Assembly (NCBI GenBank): GCA_013396655.1
Contig: WBMV01004156.1
Coordinates: 124,001-188,000, forward strand
Length of the DNA stretch: 64,000 nt
Source: Campylorhamphus procurvoides
Taxonomy: Eukaryota; Chordata; Aves; Passeriformes; Dendrocolaptidae
Direction: 5' to 3'
Position numbers and translations under genes: made by a program. Within the stretch, counting starts at the first letter, position 1; every line of letters begins with the position of its first letter. Below the pieces are notes generated by a model, which was given only the letters and a program-made list of their open reading frames with translations, did not search any database and had not been told where the DNA came from. Shown here in pieces: positions 1 to 12,200 of the stretch.

Positions 1-111
1 GCATTAAGGTTTTGCTTGTTGATCCATGGGTTTTATGTTGTATTTAGAAATTATGAGATGTTGTGCCTTTCTATTTTAAAATGTGATTTGGGATTTTTTT
101 TTCTTTAACAG
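1..111 (+). other. MICAL3: MICAL3 intron, 3' end
   Basis: This is the end of the intron before the first exon seen. A T-rich polypyrimidine tract (about 91-106) leads to the acceptor AACAG ending at 111. Nothing else is visible. Confidence 0.85.
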
Positions 112-259
112 AGTCTGTGGCTCGCTCCAGTAAATTGCTCAGTTGGTGCCAGAGGCAGACGGATGGATATGCTGGTGTTAATGTGACAGATCTCACAATG
201 TCATGGAAAAGTGGCTTAGCTTTGTGTGCCATTATCCACAGATACCGCCCAGACTTAAT
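112..259 (+). CDS. MICAL3: MICAL3 exon: CH domain, middle part
   Basis: This exon of 148 bases starts with the last two bases of a codon and then reads [20 protein letters not shown] and onward to HRYRPDL. It is the middle of the calponin-homology domain. The [23 protein letters not shown] and RPDL elements are family hallmarks. The acceptor is TTTAACAG at 104-111 and the donor GTGAGT follows at 260. The exon ends after two bases of the Ile codon, which the next exon completes as I-D-F. In MICAL proteins the CH domain lies directly after the flavin monooxygenase domain and helps to engage actin (family knowledge). The start of the CH domain lies in an exon left of the window. Confidence 0.96.
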
Positions 260-3200
260 GTGAGTAAGGGCTGCTTGGAATAACGAGGAAGGGCAGAACA
301 TTAGTGGTATTTGGAACTAATGATATGGAGATTGAAGCAATGCATTTGTGACTTGTGAAGAAATGGATTGAAATGAATTCAATTAAACTTGATAGAAACT
401 AACACACAGTGATTCACTAGCAGAGTGGAGGGTCGTGATAGCTTGATGACTTGGAAGATAAATGTTGTTGTCGTTTTCCCTTCTGGGTGATTTGGCAGAA
501 TTAAGCTTCAAATTGGTACTGGCTGGAAAGCATTATTGACTGACAGATTTTTGGTTTTGTGTAAAGTGAGTGAGGAGTAGTTACTAGAATCAGTTAAATT
601 TCTCATGAACAAGTATCTGCACAGCTCTTTATAACCTATCCATTGAACGGTAATTCTTTTTAAAGACTCTTTAGGTTGCTCTTTTTGGGAGTAGTGACCC
701 ACAACCTAAATAGAGATGTTATTACTGTTTGTACACTGATGTGTTGGTTGGGTAGATGAAAGAGGTGTCCTCTTACATGATATATTGGGTAAAACTGTGC
801 CCAGATTCTAGAATGGGAAAACACTGGCTGGAGTAACACTAATGAAGACTCTGGTTCTTTGGGAAGTTAAAGACACTTCAGATGTCAATTAAAGGGACAT
901 TAGAGAAAGTAAATGCTAGAGCTCTTCTCCCCGTTTTAGTCCAATGTAAAGCATGGTGAAAAATTGTGTGGTTGTTCTCTTTCATGTGCACTGAATTCCT
1001 TCTATATTGCTGTACTTGAGTTAACCTGAGCTACTCTGTTTAATAGCCCTATAGCTTGTGGAGAGTTCAAATAGCTTTTAAAATGGTTTATGTAATTCTC
1101 TACAAGCTATAGCTTTTCACATAGCTTTTATATAGTTCTACAAGTTTTGGGAAAAGCCAGCAGAACTAAAATATGGATCAGTCAAGAAAAAGGGGGACAA
1201 AAAGTGAAGATTTAATTTAGTTCCAAGCACACAGAAGAGTTTATGTAGGGGAAGACAGTACAATCTTCCAGCAAAGGAGGAAGCAAAGATGTATTTCAGA
1301 GGATAATACTTCTTAACGAGAAACATCTAGGCTTGTAGGAAGAGCAAAAGAAATGAAAAAAGAATATGTTTGAGCTAAAGTTCACTGTAATTAAATAGCA
1401 TGAAATAGTTGCTGGCAAATAAATTTGAGACATTTTAAAGGAGAGAAAAAGAAAGGAGATGGATCCCTGAGTTCTTTCAGAAGATTGGTTTCTACTTGAT
1501 TCAGTGCGTGGCCTCTTCCTGCCCTTTGCAGAGACTTTGACTCTTTGGATGAGCATGATGTGGAGAAGAATAACCAGCTGGCCTTTGACATCGCTGAGAA
1601 AGAGTTTGGAATATCTCCCATTATGACTGGAAAGGAAATGGCATCTGTGGGAGAGCCAGATAAGCTGTCGATGGTGATGTACCTCACACAGTTCTATGAG
1701 ATGTTCAAAGACACCATCCCCTCTAGTGGTAAGGAGTTTGGGTCACTTCTGTCAGATTTAAAGACAGCTTCAGAGGGAATGTGTGTGCTTCAGTTACCTT
1801 CATGCTGCTGCTGCAGGAGCTCACACTGGTCACTCACTGGCTTTACATTCCATAAGGCTGACTTCTTACTGGTGCTGAGAAAGACCACGTTAGCAGCATC
1901 AGAAGGAAAAAAAGGGTTTAATACACAACAATGTCCTCAAAAGTTCTAAACTCACTTCAGTGCTACTAGATAAGTTTTTTGCTTTCTTACTGTTGTTAGG
2001 GGTTTGTTTGTCTTAGCTAACAGGAGATGTCTTGCAAGTAGGTGTTTAGTAGGTAATTTCAAAACACTGGCTGAGTTTTATACCTATTTACCATCCATGA
2101 ATGGTGAGACTAACTTCAGGCCAATGAGGAACAAAACAGTTTTGATTAGAACTGTAATTTCCTAACCTAAATCAATATGGCCAACCTTTAAATTTAGTAA
2201 TGTTGTTACAACCTTTCTTTATTACTGATGATGCAAGTGAATCATTCTGATTGGGGGGGGGAAAGTGGTTTTAGTAGCCTTTAAAAAATATAATATGTGT
2301 TGGGTATTATTCCTAAAACTCTGGACTCTTTAAGAATACTGATGATCATGATGCTCTTTAAATACAAAAGTAAATAGAGTAAACAAACACAGCATTTGTT
2401 CTGGGTGGTTATAAACGCTGAAAGAATTGATTTGGGCAAAATGAAAAAGAAGAGTAACTGAGAAAGGTATTAATTCTAGGCATTACCATCATTTTGTCCA
2501 GAGAATTTAAGAAAAAGACTGTTATGTTAAAAAAAAAATCAGCGAGTCCTTCAGTTGTGTATTTAATAACAGCACCACAGAAATAAAACTTTGTGGCATT
2601 CCCTTGTTCTACCTGTTTTTCCTAACAGATAGTCTGGACCTGAATGCAGAAGAGAAAGCTGCCCTGATTGCCAGTACCAAGTCTCCTATCTCCTTCCTCA
2701 GTAAGCTGGGACAAAGCATCTCTCGCAAACGCACTCCCAAGGTAACCATGCACAGTCTGGGGAACACTCGTGTCTGTCAGCCTGCTGTCCAAGTAGTGGT
2801 ACTAGAAATGCAGGTGTAAGTGAGTACTGCAGTGTGTTCACCAGCTCTTGGTATGGGGTAATATGTTTATCACTGCAAAATTACATCTGTAATATGTACT
2901 CTCAATTAGTGGTATATTTCACTCTTAAAATCTTAGCCTTGTGGTAGTATTTGGGGATCTATTTTGTGTTGAAAGTGTTGAAGAATGCCTGATTTGAAGG
3001 TAAGAGTCCCCTAAGGAGGAACTGGGAATAAAACCCTTTTCTTAAATGGAAAATAAGCTCAGAGAATTAAATAAGCTTTGCAGCATAACTGATCAAGTGT
3101 GCTGATGACATTTTGTCTCAGCCCAGAAATGAATAAGAATCCTTATCTTTGGTTTTGTTTTTTTTTTTTCTCCCCTTACTCCTTCTGTTTCCAGGACAAA

Positions 3201-6200
3201 AAAGAAAAGGAACTGGACGGTGCAGGAAAGAGGAGAAAAACCAGCCAATCTGAGGATGTAAGTATTACAATGAGGAAGGTGTCAGGGAGGGAAATATATG
3301 GTAGGTACCTTATTCCCACTTCAGTTCTTTCATTCCTTATGTTCAGACAGGATTTATATAAGACTTTTTAGAGAAAAAAAATCTTTTTCAGAAGTTACAT
3401 TTCATTATATCTTTAGTGCAAATATTTTACTGATGCTTATGAAAGAATAGTACACAGCAAATGAAATGTTGCAGTTTCCTGGCATTCTATTTTAGTAGCA
3501 GTTTGCTATGGTTTGATGAGAACATCAGGAATAAAACTTGCACTGAGTGAAGTCATGCCATGTTGTCAGAAGTTTCATTTAAGCTTTAGCCTTGGTTAGT
3601 GCAAAAAGTACTAACATTTCCAGTATGCCACATAAGGCAGCCTTTCAGATTAAAAATGCTTGTATGCAAATGGGTATAGGTGAGTTTAAATTCAGTGCTT
3701 TGAGTTTGTTGTTTGAATGTTTGAAGGTAGGCCTTTGTTTTTTGTCAAGGGATTCACAGGGGTGTTTCAGCTGTAGTCTCTTTGGTAGGTAAGTGTATCA
3801 AATAAAGTGGAAAAGATAAGTAAAGTTTAACAGAACATTTGATGGCATGCCAAAGGAAATGAAAATGTGAGCTTTCAAGTGCAGGCTAGCAGATTTGTTA
3901 TCTACAGTGTTAGAGACCTTTCACCCCAGCAAAAAGGGGTAGAGAGGAAAAGGTGATCCCATTGTATCCTGTTAAATTTTGATGTCACTGGTTGTTAGGA
4001 GGAGCTCCCACGGAGCTACAGAGAGGAAAGGCCCACGCTGGTGAGCGCCTTGACAGAGAGGAGAATCGATGCTGCCATTGGGAATCAGAACAAAGTCAAG
4101 TCCATGGCAACCCAGCTACTGGCCAAGTTTGAAGAGAATGCACCGGTGCAGTCCTCAAGCTTACGAAGACAGGTAGGAGGTGGATAAGAACCCCCTTTCT
4201 TTTGGAACGGTGGAGAAAGATCAGGAATAAAAGCATGCATTCCTCAAGACTGGATGCTAGTGGTGCTTTTTTACTTCAAAGGCTCTCTTAGAAAGAATAA
4301 AGCTTACTCAAAAAAGTTTAAAATATGCAATTAGAGTGAAGAACTTCCTATGAAAAACTTATTTCTGTTATTGCCCACATTATGTAATCTCTTTCACAAA
4401 CATATTACCAGCAGTTTAGTTTCTAACTATTACTGCTCTTTAAATGCTTTCCAGGAATGCTCCACTTTTACGTGGTTTGAGAACAATCATTCAATTTCTT
4501 ATTTGAACATTTTCACATCAGATTACATCTGTTTGTTCCTGTGAACTGTGATTAAGTTTTGTACGTGTATGTAAGTGCAGCAGATAAATGCCTGGGAGTT
4601 TGTTGGCAATCAGGATATTTGTGTCATTCCAAGTGAGGCTTGCTGGTTATTCAGGATGGAATCTGAACTCCAACTGCAGGGTAGTTGCCTTTGAAGTCAG
4701 ATTGAGTCACTTCAAGCTACTGCTGGCAGTGCAGTGTCAGCAGTAGGCTTGAAGTGCCAGAGCTCTTGCTCTGCTGCATAAGTCCATCTCCACAGCTTGT
4801 GCCAAGCTCTGTGCTGCCATGGCCACATTGTGAGTGGGACCTGACCTGGCCTCTTTAAAGCCAGGTCAAGTTTGTCTATGCTACACTACACATCAGCCTT
4901 AGTAGTGTAACATAATCTCTGAAGGGTGATGTCTGTCCCGCCTTTTATCAATCAAATGTTTCTTCAGCTGCTGCACGTTGGCTGGAATACTCAGCCAATG
5001 ACTTGAAGAAACAGTGAAATTAAAGGAAAGGTCCAAAATATGTGAAGTTTCCCATTTTTGGATTTTTTTTTCCTTTTTGTGTTTTACTTGCTAAATGAAT
5101 TCTCCCCTACCCTATTTTTTTTCTTCAATGTTTGTCTGTCTTACTCTGTATTCCATTCCTGTGGCTTTCTTTGAGTTTCCTCTACTATTTTATCTTTCCT
5201 CCTTGGTCCCATTTTCCCTACAACCTGCATGCAGCAACCTGTCCTGCCTTATCAAGAGCGTGTTCACAACCAACCATCCAGCAGACGAGAGCAGGGCCGT
5301 CTTGCTCCCATACCCCAGTGGAAACAGGTAAAGAAACTGATTCTAAGTACAATGCATTGCCTGCACCCAACGCCACCTATCACTGTCATGTTTTGAAACC
5401 AGTCCTTTGCCAGCACCTTGTCCAAGTCCATTATTTTAACTAATTGAATTTCGGTGAATAAGGTCAACATCTCCCTTTGGTAACGATGCATGGTTTAATG
5501 TTTGAAAAGGATTTAATCCAATTTTCCCTGTCCTCTTATGCTAGTTCCAACTTACCAAGGTTTCAGTGGATGCTGCAGCACAAATTATGGCAGCCCATGA
5601 GGTAAAAGATGTCATGCCATCTCTGACATTAAAGCTCTTCCCTGGTATAACTAGTACAATTGCTTATCAGTTTTGCTATTCATATGTGAAATCTTGTGTG
5701 TTCTGTACTGGCAGGAGACTTTACTGTGGTTTCCCTTTCTTTTATGGCACAGGTAGCTTTCCTTGCTGACTTCTAACACTCATTTCATTGCAGATTCCCC
5801 TGTTACTGTGAGTTCAGTAAATTTTAGGTTTTCTGCCACAGAGGGGTTGGGAATAGGGATCATCATCAGGTATCAGTTTTTCTCTCCCTTGTTTTGGCCC
5901 ATTGTCATTTCTGACGCTTTTCTTTTAGCCATGGCCTTTTCAAAGCCTGAGCTTGTGGCAGATGATCTTTTCAGGCAGATAAGGATACTTCCCTCACTGG
6001 CTTCCTCTGCTTCCACTGTTTCCCTGTGCAAGTGGCCTCCTCATATTTCTGAGAGTGCTGAGAGGTATTTTTCTGGCAGCCATAATTTTGAGAAATAACT
6101 GCTTCTTTCTGGCTGTAGTTTAATCCGAGCTTACTTTGGAGTCAAGAGGAAGAAGGTGCCACTGGTTTGGAAATCCACTGCTCTGCATGAATATGGATTC

Positions 6201-9200
6201 GTGGTGATCTTCATGTTTGAGGTGTTCAACACAATGCTCATGTCGTGGCTGGTGCCACAGTCTAGAAGGTTTCTCTCCAAGGAAGAAGACCTAAGCCAGG
6301 GGAATTCTTTTCAGTAGAACTGTGAGATGTTTTGCTTTCCTGACTCAGTGTTTGTTTTTTTCTACCTTCTGTCTCATCAAAATCTTCTTTATAGGGTAAT
6401 GAGCACTTTCAGATGAATGCACATCATCCATGATTAAGGCAAATCTCATTTCTAAGGGTACTTACTGAGTAAAGGGGAAAAAGACAAAAAACTGACGCAG
6501 AAGAGCCATACAATATTAAGTCAGTTGATGAGCACTGACTATGTTACCTCACAAAAAAAGGAAAACTGGATTTCAGTTTGTCTTCAGTCTGGCCTGTTCG
6601 AATGAACCGAGTTTTGTTCTAGCACTTGGAAAATAGAACATTCCTGCAATCTTGAGATTTCTGTTTGAACATGCTATTGAAACTTTATGAAGGCTTTATA
6701 ATTAAGCCTTTATGGTGGAAAAAAAGGTTCTTATAGTTATCCTTTTGTAATTGGTTAGAAAAAAAGGATAAACTTTTGTTTCCTGCTTTTAATAAGATTT
6801 TCTCTTCACGAGAGAGCGGTTTGTTGTTCCTGTGTTTGTTCTTGTTTTTACCTGCACTACACAATCAAAAAAAAAAAAGACAAAGCAGAAGGAAGTAAAA
6901 ATCCTTCTGCTCTGCCACAACATTGATATCATCTCTGTATAGGCAGCAGTGTAGGGCATATCTTCAAAAATCTATTCATAACAGTTTTTCTTTCAGGGGA
7001 CTTAAATTATTTTATTCAGCACTTGCAATGATTGCTCTTGTGTGGATGATTTCCCTCTCAAGATTTCACATGGAGATGATCTTTCCTTGATAGGCTTTAC
7101 TGCGTCAGCAGAAGATGATGGATTCTTGGGTCCAGATTTCATGCTGAATTTGCAGTGCTTTTCAAATGGAAAAGTATAAAACTGGGTCTCAAGGATGCAA
7201 AATCTGCAGGATACAGTGGGATCAAATCCCCAATTGACACAGTCCCTGTTCCAAAGGTTCTTTAATGCTTGCCTGGGGAAGTGAAGAACATCAGTTGCCT
7301 TCGTTCAAAAGCCATGGATGTCCAGGTGTTGAAGTTCATGAGCAGAAACTTCTGCTCCTGGCTGCATATAAGATATATATCAAATGCCTTCTACTGAGCA
7401 GTGCTTTGAAGAGGAGCAAAGCAGTTTCTAAGGGGACAAAGGGGTGATGTGTTACTGAGGGAAACCATGGGTTGCCTAATGTTGCTACCAGCTGGCAAAA
7501 TGAAGCTGAGATCCTCAAGGCTCTTTTGACAGAAGGGCAGTTAATGTGATTGACAGGTTTGGTCCTTCCTGTCTTTTGAGAGCTGGATGGAAGAGGAAAG
7601 TATACTGCAAAAGCAAAAGAGTGATTGCAGTGGATAAACCAGAGAGCTGCAAAGGTTGGACCCACAGTTTTGATGGGAAATTTGCATCTGCCTTGGGCTA
7701 TTGCCTGCTAGTGTCTGTCAGATGGACTTTCTTAGTTGTACTTTCTTATTAGTTTAAATCTAGAACCTTGCTTTGCCCTGTAATTAAGAGGTATGAGGTG
7801 ATTCAATGAGCTTGTAAGGAAGAACGCCTCTCTATGTGTTGTATAGGTGTGGTAGGGGTGGCTTGTTAAAACAGAATTCCTAGAAGGAGTGAGATCCTGG
7901 CAGAATCTGTTCTGAAGCAACTCTTGCTTTCATCATAACACCTTGAATGTCGTTGCTCTTGGAAAGGCTGAAGAGCGAGAGGGTTAAAAGCCTCACCAGG
8001 CTGCTCCTCAGCATGTGGTGTGGCCTGCATTCCTTGTGAATTGGATTATAAAGTTTGTTTTATTCAGCCACACTTTGAGGATGTTGACCTCCATTGTGAA
8101 AGTTTGGTTTGTGTTCTTACGAGCACCTCAGCAGCAGCTACTAATGCCTGAAGAGACCATGAAGTATAGCCACACAGTGGAAATGTGTGTAATTTTCTTA
8201 TATGATGGTAATATCTCCTAGAAAGGGTTGGATTGTGTTTCATGGTGGTGTGACAAACTCCTCAAATGAGTGCTTACTTGTATAAGAACATGGTTTGTAG
8301 CTTTCTGAGCCCTTCTGGCTGCTTTTGGGAAACAGCATCTCATCAGGGATCGTGAAGCCATTGATAACCATATGGTCTATGCAGAAGAGGATTTGGCTGG
8401 GCATAGTATGGGAGACAAGCCTTTGAAACTGAATTTTGTCTTGGATTTCTAGACTCTCAGCTTATTCCTTCAGCAGTTTTCTGCTATAGTTTCATAGGTC
8501 TCCTCTCAGCAGCAACTTTTGTGTGTAATACATGAGCTTGAATCACTGATGTGTACAAAGAAACTTGTAAGATGAAGATCCTATGTCCTTTGGTGCACAT
8601 CTTTTGTACCTTTGGAGAGCTGATGCTCATTCTTTTGAGATGATTCCCTAAAGTGTGATAAGGGGCAGTATCACAAAATTTTCAGTAATTTTGTTGGAGC
8701 TGTGTTTCTTGAAGATATGTGATGACTGAGATGACCACAGACAGCAAGAGCTGAAATCTCAACAGAAGAGAACTTACAACACTAACGAGTTCTGCAAATA
8801 CTGCTTTTTAAACTTAAATTTCTTATTTAAATCTGTTGATTTATTTTTCTCTTTCTTATAGTCATCCTTGTCTTTGCATGCTCAGAAATACATCCTATTG
8901 GAGGACTAAACACGTGCTTCATATACCTATACAGTGTTATATTCTGAGGTCTGCCATGGAAAAATAAGGAAATTCGTGAAAATTTTGACATTTGAATGCG
9001 AACTTGGCCAGGATCAGATGAAAATCCACGAGTAGCTGTATGGTTGAGAATGTTACCATCCTTTCAGCTGGAAATTAGTGACTTCATAGCTGAGCCTTTT
9101 GAAACAACAAATGAATGTTCTTCATCTACTTCAGTGCAAAGCCATGTGTGTTAGTTTAAGCTGCTTGTAGCATCTGTTTGAAATAGAAGAGTTGATTTTT

Positions 9201-12200
9201 TTTTTCTTTTTTTGCTGAAAGGGAAGAGAACACCCAAACAGATGTTAGCGCCAGCTCAGCTGTAAGGGCAGTAATGAACATCTGTAATTCCTTTAAACCG
9301 CAAGCGGTTTCTTTGGAGACTTATCTAACAGTGGCTTTGGGGACACAATGTTTTGTTTTTCACAGTGCAACCATTTCCAGATATGCTCGGGGGAGAACTC
9401 AAAAGAAGATTTAAAATCAGGCAGAAGATACTCTAATAAGTAAGAAGTGGTGGAGAAAAGATTGTACGTAGTAAGGAGGTACAGCCCTAGAAGGGCATGA
9501 AATTGAGGACTTGTATATGCAATTGTTAATGTTCAGACTATTAGATATGGCTGTGTTTTGGCTATAAACCAGCTGTGTTTCTGTTCTACTATAACATGGT
9601 ACAGCTTAACTTAAAAAGTGGTTTAAAGATGGTTTAATATATGTAAGTTAAGAGGGATCTGAAGCCGAGAACAGAACGCTGTAACGTGAATTGTATTACG
9701 AATGAACTGCAAGCAAAAAAATATTTAGGTCAACAGGATGGATATTTTTAAGCATTGCAAGGCACAGCAATAAGTAACTTTTCATGAAGCAATGAGAGCA
9801 GTCCAACTGTGCTGTGGAGAGCTCCAAGTTTTGCCTTTCACTGATTGTAAGGCCGTGAGTCACAGGCTGTTGGTTTAATTGATTGATGCAAGTCTGTGCT
9901 CACTGAGTGTCAAATAGACATGTGATCATGTGGCTCTCGTGGAAAAACTTGGGTGTCTCAGCTTCAGAAAAACTCTGGCTTTAGGTCCTTTGTGAGAGGT
10001 GTGAGCGTAGGTTTGCAGTCTCAGTTCATACATTCTGGCCTGTCTCACCAAACCAGTGGTAATGTTATCTCCTTTCTGCCATTATTATGATTTTTTTTTC
10101 TTTTTCTGTTTCAAAAAAAGATGAGGCATAAGGAACGTTCTCGGACCTGCCCTAAAAAAGTGATCATGCTCTCTTCTACTCCATCTTCCTCTCCACCATA
10201 TCCCAGGCAGCAGGTGATTCCCTCTGCATGCTCTGTCCCTCCTTTCTCTTCATTGCTGCTTGTACAAGTCACTAGACCACTGGATATTCCATTTACAAAT
10301 AGATTTCCAATTTTCTTTTTTTTTCAGATGTTCATAGGGCTCTCTCAGCCTCTTAGGTTAGGAGCATAGGGCAGCATTACCTCACTGGAAGCATGGAAGG
10401 CTCCACTGGAGACTCTGAGGTTTTGCTGTAGGCTAATTTTCAATTACAGTAGCCTTTCTCAGTTTTGAGATAGAAAAAAGTAGAAATGATATGTTTGGAG
10501 TAATGCAGGGAAAGAAAATGAAGCCTTGCTCTGTCTCCACACTTCATTTACGCAGATGTGACTGACGATTTGCCCTTGTATCCATGAAACTTTAAGGTTA
10601 CTTGTATGAAGTGCTTCTTGGAGTGTTGTAGTGGCCTGCACATGTCTGCTGTGGCCCTTCTATTTCCCCTGTACTCAGGCTGTTGTCTCACAAGAGTTTG
10701 TGTTCAGTCTGTCTGGCTTTGAACCTTGAGCAGTGAGAGCTGTTCTGAACACAGTGCATAAATGTGCAACCAGATGTTTGTGCACGTGTATTTGTTGTCC
10801 TAGTTAAATATTACCTGAAATCCTTTAACATTTGTGTCTTCTTGTCATTGTGCTTCTTTGAGGTGTATCCTTTTTTAATGTTTGTTTCATTTTCCTACTG
10901 TCATAATAAACCCCATTCTTTTCTAATCAATCCTAAACTAATGTTGAGGTCATAAAAAGGCAGTTGCTTTACCATTACTTCATATAAGGATTGTACAAAT
11001 GAATTTGCCTGTACATAGAGCATGTTTCTTTGCTGAACACTTATATGCCTATAAACTCTGTAAAGGTGTCTTACCTTTTAGCAGAGTGGGCAAGTTTTAT
11101 TTTTTGCCATAAAGTTTGACTTGCCCTAGAGCTGTGATTTCTCAAAGAGTAATTACATGTTGGACTTTATCTGGTCTAATTATTGGAGCCTCCAGAACAG
11201 ACATTCTTTGCTGCCTCTGGGGTCTGCATCTGCATGATAGGTCAGGTCTGCTTACTGATCCCATTTGAAACCATCCTAACAAAAGTGGTGCTTGGTTTTC
11301 TGCCACACTGTAGGCAGCATACGGTGCAAGGAAGGATGCAGGAATGGGTACTGAGGCAGAATGGGTGGGGAAAGCCCTTTTCATTAGCAAAACTCACTCT
11401 TGAACTGGAGTATAACATTATCAAATGATGTCATAGCTAGGTGCCTTCCTCCTGTCAAAATCCTTTGCAAATGCTGTTGGATACATTTCATGAAAGAAGA
11501 AAGGTTTCCCTCAAGCTTATAAATAGAGAAACTAAGGCAGTTAAATGCTGTTTTACTTTCTAATCGGTAGTGTGGGACTCGTTTTCCCTATAGAGAAATT
11601 TGCTTTCAGTCACTAGGGATCTGGGAGCTCAATTTTCCTTCCCTCACCTCTCCAATTCTTTGTTTGTCCTGTGTCTTTTTGTTGCTTAATTCAGTCATGA
11701 GTGCCAGCTATTGCTGGGGTTCAGATGTACTTTGATGATTTTCTGTGTTGTGTCCTGTAGAAAATTTTTTTGCCTGCTTTATTGTCCAAGACATAATTAA
11801 AAAAAGATAAAAAATCAGTCTTTCTTCTTTTAACTCTGAGGAATTTTTACACTCTGTGCTACAGAACTGACCTGTTAGACTCAGTTGAGTTGTCCGCTTT
11901 TGGAGACATTCTTTTTTCCTTAGGAATGATTTCTTTTCCTAAAATTGTCTTAGCCTAAGCCTCATAGCAAGTCAGACAGATCTGTGTCCTTATTGCACTG
12001 ATATCTTTTAAAACCTGTACCTCTGCACTTCTAATGCATTCATTCTGCCACTTCTTTTAAACCCTTCGTTTCCTTCCTTTGGACTAACTTCACAGTATGA
12101 GTTATATTGAGTGTCTTTCAATCTTGATTGTACTAATTTAATTACATTGTGGTACTATATTGTTGTTTACTGACCTAATATGAATATATACTTTTAAAAA

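Larger units (their letters stand above)
5602..10120 (+). other. MICAL3: MICAL3 intron (4.5 kb)
   Basis: No gene is supported here. Visible small structures are two neighbouring stem-loops at 6690-6771 and a 16-base palindrome at 9295-9310. Poly-A and poly-T runs occur at about 6867 and 9195. Open frames in the region (for example 5763-6098 and 7336-7665) lack splice-compatible boundaries or family resemblance. Confidence 0.7.
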
